From contig OU452208.1 of the NCBI GenBank assembly GCA_911728435.2, forward strand, positions 3,782,001 through 3,846,000: a DNA stretch of 64,000 bases. The letters run 5' to 3'. The notes under the pieces are model-generated. The model had not been told where the DNA came from. It saw nothing but the letters and a program-made list of their open reading frames with translations, and did no database searches. Position numbers and translations under genes: made by a program. This document shows positions 23,801 through 38,800 of this stretch, piece after piece; positions within the stretch are counted from its first letter, which is position 1; every line of letters begins with the position of its first letter. Origin of the DNA: Apoderus coryli. Taxonomy: Eukaryota; Arthropoda; Insecta; Coleoptera; Attelabidae.

Positions 23801-26800
23801 GTACTCAATTTTTTCCTGGCGATAAAAAGTGACATTTTATTACCTGTCAAGAGAGTAAATATGTCAAACTTTTTTCCCGTCACAGAAAAAAAATAATTAG
23901 ATTTTATAATTTGAACTGAAAGTACGTAAACAATTTAATGAATTAATAAACAGACAATAATAACAAAATTAAAACTAAATTCACACAGAATCAGCAAAGA
24001 AACAATATGTAAATTCACTAGATTGACAGACATTACTAGAAGAACTGTTCAAGTAGCACAATTTTTTCCTATGCAAACGCCGCACAGTGGGGTATTTGGC
24101 CAATTTAGCAAGACAAAATTATACAAGAAAGACACTAAGTGCAAAACAGGTTCTAACAGTAAGGTTGGTTGTATAATTACTAAAATTGATAAATTAGCTA
24201 AGTTTTCTTACACAACGTAAATATACAGGGTGCCCTTGGCAAATATAACAAGAAAACATCTAGGAGAAAATATTAAATACAAAATAGTTTTATAATGATC
24301 AAACATATGGGTCAAATAGATTATTAAAAAAAAAACAAACAGGGTGACTAAATTAAAATATATATACAGTGTGGCACAAGAACATTGATGGTCGCCACAA
24401 GCACAGATCTAGAAGAAAATCGAGTTTCTAGATCTGTGGCCACAAGTGTACCAAACATTTTCACCACTTTAGAAAAATTCTAGGGGAAAGATATTAATTG
24501 AAAATCAGTTAGGTTTTTTTTTTACAAATTTATCCATATACAGGGTGTTCCAATTCTGACACCAACATACAACTAGCTTAGTTCTAAAAAAAAAATATGC
24601 AAACATAATCAGAGCCGCTAGGGGAGTTATTTGGCCTTTATCTTCTTCTTCGTTCGATTATGTTGTGTAAGATTTTTAATATTTTTTCCACGGGTAGGAG
24701 TGCTACCAATATTTTTAAAACCTGTGCGGCATCTCTTTTTCCTGTAGACTGGAGCTGACTGTGTGTAGCAAATAAAATCTCACTGCAGCTTACATTGCTT
24801 CTTAACTGTTCTGTTTTTCGCAACTTAGTGCGATCACTTGCAAGCTCAAATGCTTTTATTGGACGACCTGCAGCCTGCTTTGGTAGTTTGGGTAGTCAAG
24901 CCAATTTGTATTTTTTATCTAAGAACGTCTTTTCGTTATAGTGATCAGCTGTCCATTTGCTTTTCATCTAGGATTTAAAATAAGAAAATTTTATTTTAAC
25001 GTCTTTCATATCTTCTTCGGAATAATGGAATCGATTTTGCAGATGATGAAGAATAAAATCGTGGATATCCATATCAGTTTGTTCTCGCATAATGTTGAAT
25101 AACTCCCTTTTAGTGATTAGGGTCACAAGTGATGGGTCTATAAAAAAAGATATATTGATGATGTTATAATCTATTCGAAACGTTAAAACATTTTTTTTAT
25201 TTTAAATGAAGATTTGCAATAAAAATATCCAACACTTTTATTGATAAGGTATTATTATTAGAAAAGTTTCCACTTTAAATTTTAAAGAATATTAAATCCA
25301 ATGAGACAAAAAAATTAAAATAGACATAAACTATAATAGTTTTAAAAACAATTTATATCGATTTGCAAAATTTTTTTAATTATGTATTTCGAACATAGTG
25401 CATAAAAATAGTGATGATTTCTTGGACACAGCGTATTATTAGAATGCTGAATTCACTAAAAAACCGGACGAAACCGGATGAGAATTTCATTGAGCTTGAA
25501 AGCAGGATAACTATACTTCATTCTAAAGTAAAAATTATAGCTGGGACTCGCTTGGAGATATAACAAATTTCTTACGGTTTTTTAAGTTCCTTATAAAAAT
25601 TAAGAAATAAAAACACTATTTTTGTCAAATATGATTATTAACAAAAGAAAAGTAAATAAAAGTGTACTTATGTACTATATATAACATAACTTACCTGAAA
25701 GACTAGATTCCATCATAAATTCTATTTAAAACAATGTCCAAGTACAAAAAAATTATCACACAAAGACACACTTTATATAACGAAATACTAACTGAAACAC
25801 ATGCTCTTATATAAATAGTCAGATATACACTAACCCTATGCACCTATGGGTAAAAACAGAGGTCCAAAAAGAATATTTTATGGTTCTTTGTCTATCTGGC
25901 TTTATGATAGGTACATTTTCTGTCCATTTCTAACAAATTTACAAAATTGAATTTTGGCGCGCTAAATTAGGCAAATACCCCACTGTGCGCCGCGCCGTAC
26001 ATTGCGCCGCATAATAGGTGTGACGCTTTGGGCACAATAATAAGTTAATGCTATCCCTAATTTTATTTAAAATGCTTGAATAATCATATCATGAAAACAA
26101 AAATCAAAAATAGGTGATATTTCGAACTAGGGTATAACGTACCACCCTCCAATGGTTGTACATATATAATTTACAGAAATACGAAACCACAACGCTTCAG
26201 TAGTTGCAGTATGATAAATGCACGACGTCAACCAAATAATATAAAAAAAGACGGTACGATCCAGAGTTGGTCGTTTTTGTTTTTAAAAAAAGTGCAGTAC
26301 GTACTTACGAATGTATTTTTAATAATTATTTTCAGTTAAATTATTTAAGTATTGAACAATATAACATCATAGTAAAGATATGTACCTACTACACACTACG
26401 TTCACACTGAATTACGTTTCTTTATTATTTGTTTAATTATTTTTTTATTAGTTTATTATTAAATTATTATGCTTATGTGTTTTTTTTTTGTATTTTTTGT
26501 AAGTAATGAATTTTCTACGTACGTGTGTCGCTCGTGTTTATACGGCTTTTTGCAAATGGATTATGTATAGAAATGTAATTATTTAATGTTGGTGGAAAAG
26601 TTTTGACGTTTACTAATAATATTAATGAAAAATACTAAAATGCTTTTTGTAATGCTTTTTAACAGTTCAATAATTTTAGACTTGCTTTAGTTTTATTTGA
26701 ATGAAGAATGCGTAAGTATCTTTAGTTATTTAATAAAATCGCAAAGTAGATTTCGTTTTGGTTTTTTTGGACATATTGATTAGATGATGATGGTTATTTT

Positions 26801-29800
26801 GATAATGTAGTATTATTACGTTTAAGTTATTTTTTGTACTTATGACGATAATATAATAATGCAATCATCTAATAATGGTCGCGTTCATCACAACACAGCG
26901 CTACGATCATCAATTTTCTGTGATCAATTGTGAGCGCTTTGGTAGCGGTCGCCATTTTTTCCATCAGCTTTTGTAATACGCTACGCTACCGATATAACGA
27001 TGGAATCTGTCAATACTGTCATGGCGTCAAATGTATAAAATAAACAAAACAAACCAGTGCCAGAGAACAACTAAGGGAGAGAATATAATCTCTGTCTTGC
27101 CGCCTTTGATCTCATTCAGCCTGTGGCCGCCATGTTGAAAGAGTAGAAAACAGGGTCGTATTTAAATTTTGTTGAAATAATCGTGCAGGTCGTGACTTAA
27201 GGTGTTTGAGATGCTTACAGTGTGAATTGAATGAATGGAATACTTTAGGTAATGTCGGTAATTATAATAGACAAATCTCCTAACTAGTGGGTTTGCTAGA
27301 ACTTACTACTTCTCATAATACTATGATAATCTTCAGCAAAAAATCTACTACGAATTAAAGAAATATTTTAAACTATTGCGGGGTTAGGCGTGTGTATAAT
27401 TGTAGCACTATTAATTAACCGGAGTTATATATAGATAGGATAATGAATGCAGAGAGTATTACCCCGTCTAAACCCTAATAAGAAAATTAATATAGCCACT
27501 AGGTTCGAATTTAATACATAATATTTAACGAGCGTTAATCTAGATGTTGCGTAATTCTTAAAGACAAATTAAGATAGTCAAAAGAATAATAACAGAATCA
27601 AATTATTAAATGAAAGAAACAAACAACTAAAATAAGCTTTATTAATCTATATTAAAGTAATGCAAATTTACTCACCAAAAGAAAATATTTAATTGGTTGA
27701 CCCTTTTGTCAATAATTTATCGAAAACTTTATTAGAAATAAAACGCATCAAAATGTGGGCTAAAAACAACTAATTTAATAATTAAAACTAATAAAGAAAT
27801 TTAATAACAACAAAGAAATAAATATGTATAAATAAAAGAAAGAGAATAAAACAAGCGATAATGAAAATTTTGGAGAAATCTTAATCATTACTTGTACTAC
27901 TTAAAAATAGGAAAATTAATATAATTCGAATAATTATATTAATTCCTGTACGAAACTTTAATTACTACTGAAAACTGAATTTATTTCAATTACTAAAAGA
28001 AATAACTTTAAACTATAAAAAAAAAGAACTGATTAAAACAAAAAGGCCTTCAGTTAAAAGAATAACAAAACTTTATACAATTCACTACTTCAGAATGAGA
28101 AAGAAATGGACTCAGTCTTTATACAGGTATACTTTAAAACATAAAAAAACTAGAAAATAGTTCTTGACTGAAAAATATACTTACTACTAAGTTTAAAAAC
28201 AAATTAAAATATTTAATAGTGAGAAAATAATGGGTTTTAGGTCTTTTGTAAAAGAAGCTAATGTATTTTAAGCCAACGTTTCGACAATCTTTATTGTCAT
28301 CCTCAGGGCACAACTGAAAAGAACAAAGTTCCCAAGTATAATAATGAAATGCTACACATAAAATACACATATACAATCTCATATCAACTAATATTTCTCT
28401 TCCTTTCTTGTTTGTTAAATTATAATATAGATTTTAAAAAATATAATAGAGTAGAATAACTCGAAAAGAAAAGTTAAAAAACAATTAAAAACATTAAAAA
28501 ATTAATCAAATAATTCTGATAGCACATAAAACTTTAAATTATGTTATCATAAATAAAAAAAAAAAAAACAAGAAACACAATAATAAGATCAGTATAACAA
28601 ACGAAACCAAGTCAGAAATTTGTCCTGTTGAAAACCGTATATAATACATACATGTGTTCTGTTTGTGCGTGTCTCGTTTATATCAAAAATTCTTACCGAC
28701 AAAACGCAACAATGATGTAAGTTTTTATAAATTTTATTTGCACACCTTTATATGGATTTTTTGCCCTGAGGATGACAATAAAGATTGTCGAAACGTTGGC
28801 TTAAAATACATTAGTTTCTTTTACAAAAGACCTAAAACCCATTATTTTCTCACTATAACAATAATAGAGGTCGTAAAAATTGAAAATTAAAATATTTAAT
28901 TTAACTTTATATAATTAGAGAAAACACAACTTGACTGAACCAAGGCTAGAACGGATCTAACTTGAAAAAGACCGATTGTCTTTCCAAAATACTTAACAGA
29001 CATGAGAAGTAGGTACCTAGATGGAAAATAGCCAACCAGAAAAAAGGCCATTTACAATATAGGTACCCCAATACATATACAGGGTGAAAAGATTCACACA
29101 ATAAGATACATTTTTATTTGTATGTCGACTTTAATAAAGTTTCTTGATGTTGGAGTTTGCGACTGGACAAAAACCCATTATTTTTTTATGCGCACATTAT
29201 ATATATTATTTGATATGGGAAACCGTGACGCCTTCCAACTAGCTTTTGTATATAATAATAAATGTTCGACATTTAATTTACATGAAGTTGTTTTGAGAAT
29301 CTTAAATGTTTAGACCACACTGTAACTGTAACATCTGGTTATCTTTTCAATATATGCTTTTATCTTTGGGCTCACTCATAAACATAAACTGAATATTCTC
29401 GATTAGAAAAAAGGTCGTTCTTTTAGGTACGTAACAATTCCTTTAGGCGAAGATAATATTTCTATTACTTGCAGATGTTGTAAAACCTATATCAATAGAA
29501 GATAAGATAAATAGAGAACAGACCTTTAAATTTTATGACTCAAAAGGAGAGTTTAGAACATTTGGATACAATCTACTTAAATAATATTCCCAAACTAATA
29601 TAAACTATCTATAAAATTCACCCAACTATATATATTTGTAGACAGATTGGTACAAAACTATAAAACCCAGACACAAATACAGGGTAGGACAAAAGTAAAT
29701 TCCATTGCCCGTCTGTCTTATTACATAATTACTGGTATTATCGGGATATTTTACCTGCTATTGTAAGAACTCTTTTGTATTTGTCAGTAGTAGGAACCTA

Positions 29801-32800
29801 TAGGTAGGTGCAATGCAGGTGTGCATCAACCGGTGAACAGATGCTAAAAAATCTATATTTTTCTATAACGTTTTTATTATAATAAGTTTATTTTTGTTTT
29901 TTATTTATTCTGAAATACAAACTTACGATATAAGTGTAGGAAATTCTGAACATGGGTGTACATATGAAATATCTTTACTAAGGCAAATAAGTTTTTTCAA
30001 AATACACACATTTTCAAAATTAGTTTGAAATATAACTTCCAAACGGGATGTATATAAAACAAAATCAGGATCTGGCATCATTAATCCACCAAAATTACTT
30101 AATCTTGTCTTCAGAATGAACAGCACACAATCTGTAGCTACTCAAATTTTTACTAGCTCTAAGATCTTCACGCTCCGAACCAACCATCCAAATTTCAGCT
30201 ATATAGAACATAAAACACTGGGTATTATACCATAAAATACAACTACGCATAATATAAGATTACAGGAGGAATTCCATTTCAAAAATCAGACAATATACCA
30301 CATCACTATAAAAATACAATTCAATAAGTTAATCGAAACAAAACTTACCTTGATTGATCTTTTGGAAACGTGAGAAACGATAAGTTACAGTTATAACTCT
30401 TGTTCGCACAGCCTTTTGCTGAACACACTACGCCGCACTTAAGTTTATTCATGTTAACGGAAAAACGATAAGAATGTAAATTTCGCAATGACACAAGATC
30501 TCACTTGCAATCGAAAATCTCAGATTAACGCTGCCACTGAATATCCGTTCGCTCGCAACGCTAAACTAGACTAAATTGCGTGTGGCGCCTCTGTCTAAAC
30601 TCAGTACGTCATCGAATCCCTCTGCGCGAATGAGGTGCGCAAACTAGCCGCGCCCACCAGGCTTTATAGTCTCTACCTTAGTTGTTCTCTGCCAGTGCAA
30701 TAAATAAACAAGTTTGACAGAACAATTTTCGGGTGTTCTCTATGGCTTGTGGTCATGAATAGACTAAGCGTTAATTTTTCTTTGTGATGACTAAAATTAA
30801 TATTATCAAATAAATTAGGTATGCGCGTTCAGCAGAATTAATAGCGATCCTATAAAAATTGCTACCTGATCAACTTTGTGATGATGAACGCGACTATTAT
30901 CAAATATTACAATCGCTATCGGATATACAGGGTGAGTCACCACAGTCAGTTTGATTTGACGAGAATAAATTTTTTTCTCAACCGCTGCATTTTGACAAAA
31001 AATGCATAATTTAATCGAACCGCCTTATATTTAGGTTGATATAGGAACCTTAACAAAAGTTATTCTTGGTTTTATGCACAATCGAAAAATGCAATAAAAT
31101 ACAGGACATTCCATTTAGAAAACCATAGCTTTCATATCGTCGGCCTAATTTTAAAACCTCGTAAGTCCAAATTTTTGTGAAATTTAGATTTTGTTATAAT
31201 GGAACGTAAAATTATGATATCTACGATATTTTAAAGCCTTGTAACTCCCGCCCGAATATTGCGACATCTATGTGTTGTTATTTAAAGCTCGTATGTCGAC
31301 AATGTAATTTACATTACGTTCCATTATAACAAAATCTAAATTTCACAAAAATTTTGACTTACGAGGTTTTAAAATTAGGCCGACGATATGCTACTTTTTT
31401 TCTGCATTAGAAATTGAAAAATGTATACAGTTTGGTCATAAAATTCCGTGGCATCTGTGGTGTATCATTATTTGTATTCTCCCAAGACTTTTTAGCATTT
31501 GACAGTTGTTGCTTTGTTAGTTTAATTAATTATTCAGGATCCCTGCATTAATTGCACAGATGTTTTCTCTTAAACTTAAACATAACCTCAATTCTTGGAA
31601 AGGTAAATAAGTTTCCAGAATCACGGGGGTGGAAGAGTTGGGACTAATTTTATTACCTGCACGGATTGGGTGGGGTAGATTCATAATATAAGGCGAATTT
31701 TTAATTGGATCTCTTAGTTTCATGTAGACCACCCTGTATTTGTTGATGCAAAAATTAAAGTTAAAGTAAATTTTTCCTATAGATATGTATATACAGGGTG
31801 AGTTATTAGTGCGTCGAAGTTCGATATTACCTCAAAGACCAAAAATTTCACGCAAAACTAAGCAGCCAGTGTGTAGGCAGTCATAAAGTATGTATTTTAA
31901 AATTATTGATATTTGTAGAGGGTGGCTCATCTCATCAGGGTGAACCAAACTTACGTTTTTTTAAATGGAAAGCCCTATTGCATCTAATTTTGACCTCATA
32001 TACCATTTGAAATAAACAAGTTATTTCGAATTAAACTTTACGTTCATATAACTTATATTATTGGACACCCTGTATTCAGTATTGGGGGTTTTTTATATTT
32101 GGCGTAACAAGTAATGAGTGGGTATATTTATCAGCCCAGACTGGCTTAAAAAGAACAAACGAATAGGTGTGAATTTTTTCATTCAAATTATGTCTATATT
32201 TTTATAAAAATTAAAATATTTAAAAAACTGTCAGGTTTAGGTGAGATGTACTTTAATGAAAGTTTAGTTTAGTAGTTAATTTTGAACGGGGAATCTAAAA
32301 ATATATTCATATATAGGGAATTCCAATAAAAAAACACAACTATGGTTAATTTCTTATATTTGTGACACCCTGTATAGATTCATAATATTTTTAAAATGTA
32401 GCCATATAAATCATTTTTATCGAACCCATGAATAAAACTAAAAAAATAAATAGTTTAGCCAAACTATTCCGTATCGTATGGTGTCGATGCATATCATTGC
32501 TGTTACTTATAATTATTTATTTATTTATTTATTTATTAAATTAACGGGATACCCCAATTATATTTACAACAAATTTCTTATATACATGACAGTACCTAAG
32601 GCAAAATAAACAAATTCATAATAAATTCAAGATCTGTTATGAGTACTACTCAATACAACAATTAATTTGACGCTTAAATTCTAAAAGTGAATTGCAAAAG
32701 ATATCTATACAATCATGTTCATTCAGAGTGCGAAGAGTTCTATCAATAGGAGAAAAATATGTATAATTATTTCTACTTGTATGGTGAAAGAAGAGATCAT

Positions 32801-35800
32801 GGTGTCGTAAATCACGCACTGGTACATTAATTTTTACTAAGCCTCCATTAAGACATTATTATACAGAGTGTCCCATTGGAAAGGAAGATTGATATTTGGT
32901 ACACTTGTTCAGTGTAAATCGTAAAATTTATTAAAGTATTTATAAATAAAAACCAAGATCCGAATTTCGAAATCCCATAAAGTCATTCCATAAAAAACAC
33001 GCTGAACTTCGTATTCGAAACCATGAGACGGATTTATGCGTTTTCGGTGATTGGTCTAAATCCGGATTCCTCTCTGCATAGGAGCAAAAGACAGCTCGTA
33101 TTCTTACCCCGGCCGGATACAAAGTTTCGACTTGCTGTATTTCTTTGATCACATGAGATTTGAGAAGATAGTCTAGCATGTTTCGAACTGTTACTAAATA
33201 TTACTAGATCCATACGAAAATGTGTCAAATACCCCTCGGTGACATTTATTGACGTTTTTAACGCATTTACCACCAACGACACACCCTGTATAAATATATA
33301 ATTGTATGTGTTCAAAAAATGATCAATGTTTGTAGGTATGTGATATTAAACTATTGTATAAAAAGCTTGTATACTTGTTTAATTATTTTATTTTGCTAAT
33401 TGGGCGTACATGTCTATGAGTAATACCTACCTATTTGAATTTACAAAACTTTTCTACCTTAGTAAGTCAGTAGAATTAATATAATAAACAAAATACGTCA
33501 CATTTGCAAAGTTTTTATTATTAATATAGTGTGTGAGACATGTTTCGTTGGTATATCCCCATCATCAGTCATAAAATACAATATACAATAAGAGAATTAA
33601 GTACACAAAGTTGTGCTAAAAAAACTCTCGAAACATGTCTCCAGTGATGTATTTTGTTTATTATACAGAGTGATTTACGTAGGTCGTGCTGCATTAGAAG
33701 TTTCTCAACTTGCAGATGAAGTATATAAACTTGAAATTTGGAATGCTGGCGTAATTGGCGCTCAATACCTTGAAAACTCAAATCTAATGTGCTTTAGGTT
33801 CCAAATTGGTCTGGACTGACGTTAGCAGAGGTAGAGAGAGAGATACGAGTAGGGTCCCACTTCAAAAAAAGTAAATAGGCTAGCCCGATTCTGATTGTGC
33901 CATCTTAAGTTTCATAACAGTTCGTGAATTGAGCCTTCACGTTCGCCTTCTGTTAATAACGCGAATATCTCACAGTCCAGACCAATTTGGGACACATGCA
34001 ACACTATTAGGTTTATGTTTCGATCTAATTTATCATAAACTTGCATCTCACCTACTGAAACTGATTTATAAAATGTGTCCAATAATTGTTATGCCTTTAT
34101 TAATGGTTGTTTTTAATTGTCTCTTATAGCCGACTTACCAAGTTACCTGACCAGATTTCAATGGGACATTGCCAAATACCCAATCAAGCAATCACTACGT
34201 AATATTGCTGATATTATCAGCAAACAAGTGGGTCAGATTGATGCTGATTTAAAAACTAAATCGTCTGCGTACAATAATCTGAAAGGCAGCTTGCAGAGTT
34301 TAGAGAAGAAGCAAACGTTAGTAATAATAATTAATAGTCAATTTAAGTTAAGCTTAAAACATGTTTCTGACTTTTTTGTAGAGTACAGTGAAAATTTTCA
34401 TATACCTGGTGACTACAAGAAGATCAGTTCACTGGTTGAATGTTTGAAATTTGCAGGAGTTACAGTTAGATTTTACCAAAAAACTTAACAATTATGGTGA
34501 AATGTATTTTATTTAACAAAAATCTTGTGCATTTTTAAACTACCCCTGTAACTTATTTATTTAGGAGTAAGAAGTAACTACTCCATTAAATCCTATTGCC
34601 AACACTAGATACGCCCGAATTCCCTAGCGGGAGGCTTTATTTACGAATTGCTTGTTACATAAAGTAACAAGACTTTTAATTATGTTTTTAACTGCTGCAA
34701 ATTTCAAATACTTATTTAAAAAATTCCAAAAGCTTCCTGATGTGCTTCAACATTAATAATTATTACAAGTAAACATAATAATGAAGAATAAACAAATGAA
34801 AAACAAAAATCATGTTGAAACATATAAATAAAATATCATACAAGATACTCTGTAAATCTCTTCCGATTCTCAAATCGTAGATAAAGTGCACATTGTTATA
34901 GTGCGACACAGTTAAAAATGATACACTTTTATATGGATAGGACATATGAAAGTGTATCATTCTTAACTGTGTCGTACAGTACACTATCATTCGTTTTCAA
35001 TATTTGTTTTTGTATTCTATTTCAGTGGCAGTTTACTAACACGTAATTTGGCTGATCTGGTGAAGAAAGAACACTTCATTTTAGACTCTGAATATCTACA
35101 GACGCTTTTGGTGATTGTTCCCAAGTAAGTCAAGGTTTCAGTTTCAGATTTTACCAGAACTTCAACATCAGGAATAAATGGTCAAGTCTTATCGATAATT
35201 TTACCAGTAATTCTATAGAGTGACACTGAAAAAGTTGAAACTTCTGCGTTATTTGATGAAGCATCAACTATAACTCTTGTGGATGAAGATATAGTTAACA
35301 AATTAAATATTTCCGGTATAAAGAAGCCACTTTGCATTCAATGGACGAATGAAAAAACTAATTCGGATCATATTTCTAGCAAAAACACTGCCAAAATGAG
35401 AATTTTTGAATCAAGTTGATTGCTCTGTAAGGGGGAAACTGTTGGGCAATAAAGCATTTATTAAATGATAAATCAAATTGCGTCTTCTCCACAAATAAAT
35501 CACTTTGTTTTGTTAAAATTGTGTCAAAATACCATGCGTTTCGAGGCGTAATATTCTCATCATCAGTGGAATACAGAACACACAGTTTGATTTATCATTG
35601 AATGATAAATCAATGGACTATTTCTATGATATGAAGCTTTTATTATTTATTTCTAAAGCTTTTATTTAAGACCATCATTCCACGACTGATCATTTGACGT
35701 GCAGGAGTACAGGGTTTTTGTTAATGTTGGTCTTAGGAAATTATGAAAGTTAAAGTAAATTTTGTGCTTGTTTAGGATCCGTAGTGGAAAACAATTTAAA

Positions 35801-38800
35801 AAAAAAGTATCCAAATCGGATTTTTCGAAACTTTGACAAATTTTCTCAATGGAATGCCCTGTTTTTAATAATTATTTACCTAGCAAGTGCGGAAAGTAGT
35901 ACTTTTCCGCACGCGACGATAGTTGACCGAACAATACGCAGTGGAGGTCGGTCATCCGCGGAAAAGACACTTTACGCATGTGTTACGAGCACTACAAATT
36001 TCGCAAAACCAAAGAGTACAGGCAAAACTGTCGAAATAACTCGCAATAATTTAAAATTCTTAGAGAAAAAGACCCATAGATAGTGCTATCTAACTTTATA
36101 TTCGTTATAGCAATATTAAAAACAGTGCGGAAAAGTAACTTTACTGCACTGAGTGCGGAAAAGGTTACTTTTCCGCACGCTCGTAATTCATCAGTCTAGC
36201 TGTCCTATTCCGGATCATCAATTATTAAACTTGTCAAAACTCAAAGCATATTTAATAGTTTCCACAAATCATATTATTCTAGATCACAATTCACTGAATG
36301 GAATGCTACCTATGAGAAACTCACCGATATGGTTGTACCTCGATCATCTCAACTAGTTACCCAAGACCATGAGTACGGTCTCTATACTGTGTCGCTGTTC
36401 AGAAAAGTTGTGGAAGAATTTAAATTACATGCTCGTGAAAAGAAATTTATTGTACGTGACTTTACTTACAACGAAGAGGAATTGGCAGCTGGCAAAAATG
36501 AGATCACCAAATTGGTGACAGATAAGAAGAAACAGTTTGTAAGTGGTATTTGGTTGAGGTTTTTTGATTTAATAATTCTATAACCCATGAGTAGAACCTC
36601 TGGCGTAGAGTATCGCGTTTTACCAATCCACCAAAAAACTTTTCCTAATCTCGACGCGAATTTACTAATTCTGTTGCATCGTCAGGACAGAACTAAACCT
36701 GTTAATTTTCTTCTGAGGATGCTTACTCTTGGAATAATGCAACAGTAACGGGTTTCATTTTGAATTGCCCGCTATTTTACTAGTTATCAAAATACAATCT
36801 GTCATTTTTGACAGATGACAAGTAAAACGATACACGCATCAACAGCGCATTGAAATTATTAAAATTTACTTTACAAAAAAGGTGAAGATTTTGCTGAAAC
36901 AGTTTGAAAAGTTATAAAAGTGTTTTGGGTTATCGTGAAGCACCTTCTCGGCCAGCTGTCGTTGATATGGTTAAAAATTATCAAACGTCCATTTTTAGAG
37001 AGATCGATCTTATCAATTTGTATTACTTTTTTTAGGGGCCTTTGGTAAGATGGTTGAAAGTGAATTTCAGTGAATGTTTCTGCGCATGGATTCATGTAAA
37101 AGCGCTCAGAGTATTTGTTGAATCTGTTTTAAGGTAAGTCTTATAGCTTTTATATTATGTTTGTTGTGGTCGTATGTATTTAGCTGTCCATACCATATGC
37201 AATACACATATTGGAACTACATGTTTTGTATCATTTTAGAGGTAAATAATTAATCCCCGTTATACAGCCTCATCTTATTTAGGTGACTTCTCAGGGCGCA
37301 ATGCCCAGTGAGGAGTCCTATAGTTATTCGAATCTGATTCCTGCTTAATGTTTTTCAGTTCATTTTGTTGCTGCACCAGCTATGAATTTCTTACCATGTT
37401 CCTGCTTAGGAATATGTTCCCAATAACTCTGGTGCGCTTTTTTGGCCCAGCACTTCAGAAGTTCCCGCGCCGTTCTTTTAGACAAGCCCAGCGCAGGTTC
37501 AGTGCCAGTATATGGGTTTTCAGAGGCTTGTCTAGCCAGCCAATCCGCTCTCTCGTTGCCTTCTATTCCCGAGTGCCCCGGGACCCACACTAGATTAACC
37601 CTATTTGTTCCGCCAAGGCCCTAAGTTCTTTTTGGCATTCCCATACCAGTTTAGTTGTCACCTTAGGTCTTTTTAGCGCCCTTAAGGCCGCCTGGCTATC
37701 TGAACATATATTGATTCGCTTATTTGTATAGGCTCTCAATCTATTTAGTTTTGCACACTGTAAAATTGCAAATACTTCGGCTTGAAACACGGATGTGTTT
37801 TTCCCCAGTGAGAATCTTAGATTCGAGTTCCTTGTCTCACTATATATTCCTGCACCACTTCCACCTTCGGTTTTTGACCCGTCTGTAAACCAGGTTATCC
37901 CTCTCAGTGTCCGCATGCAGTCTTGATTAAGAACTTTTCGGTACCTCGAAGTTTATGTTGAATTCAAATTTTGGTCTGATGTGGTCCATGGACATGTCTA
38001 TGATGCCATCCCCAATACATGCCCCAATTTTGGTATGTCCCCGGGTGAGTGGGTACAGTTCCTCCCAGCCCTCGCAGTCTAATGAATGCCGCCCCTGCCT
38101 CCATCCTTACCATAATGTGCAATGGTGGGAGGTTCAGCAAAACTTCCATTGCCGCTGTCCGTGTAGTTCTAATAGCTCCCGTGATAGCTAAGCAGGCAAG
38201 TCTCTGTACCCTGCCCAACTCAGCAATAGCGGTATGCTGTTTCATCTTCGTCCACCAAACCAGCGACGAGTATGTTATCATAGGTCTGACTACCGCAGTG
38301 TACAACCAGTGCATCATCTTTGGATTTAGTCCCGATGTTTTCCCATGAGAGCGTCTGAGTAGCATAAGCGTTCTCTCCGCTCTTGTTTTGGTTCTTTTTA
38401 GATGACGATCCAGGTAAGCTTTGGGTCTAAAATGACCCCTAAATACGTTACCTCCCCGGACATTTTTACGATTTCACCTTGAAGATACAGTGGTCCTAGT
38501 CCCTCTGTTTTCTTCCTCCTGGTGAAAGCGATCGTTGCTGACTTTGACGGGCTCATTCTTAGTCCCTGTTCCAAAGTCCAGTTTGTTGCTATATCAAGGG
38601 CCAGTTGCATACGTTCCCTTACTGTGCTATTAAACTTTCCCTGGACATATATGACTAGGTCATCTGCAAAACCCAGAACCCCAAATCCTTCATGGTCCAG
38701 AACTTTTAGCAAATCGTCTATAACCAGGTTCCACATCAGAGGAGACAGTACTCCCCCCTGCGGGCACCCTCGTACAGGTTTAGCTATTATTGTATCCCCC

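Larger units (their letters stand above)
24083..25987 (-). mobile_element. Transib element 2, 5-bp TSD CGCCG, non-autonomous
   Basis: Terminal inverted repeats start CACAGTGGGGTATTTG. Perfect duplication CGCCG at 24078-24082 and 25988-25992. It encodes only an N-terminal transposase module (25716-24638, - strand). The DDE core is absent; its place is taken by MITE-like sequence at 24235-24560. Confidence 0.9.
29080..33290. mobile_element. Cluster of TA-CAGGGTG MITE ends
   Basis: Ends of the TATACAGGGT type occur at 29084, 29679, 30926 and 31791 (+), with the inverse CACCCTGTA at 31732, 32064, 32366 and 33283. Complete pairs are hard to assign; these are overlapping MITE remnants with some unmarked AT-rich DNA between. 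Confidence 0.5.

Noticed and set aside
32940..33315. Two overlapping - strand frames of 79 and 93 codons
   Set aside because: Overlapping in different frames, next to MITE ends, with no recognisable domain; likely chance.
35784..36083. A 99-codon + strand frame between Vha44 exons
   Set aside because: It runs through the palindromic GTGCGGAAA repeat and lacks splice continuity with Vha44.
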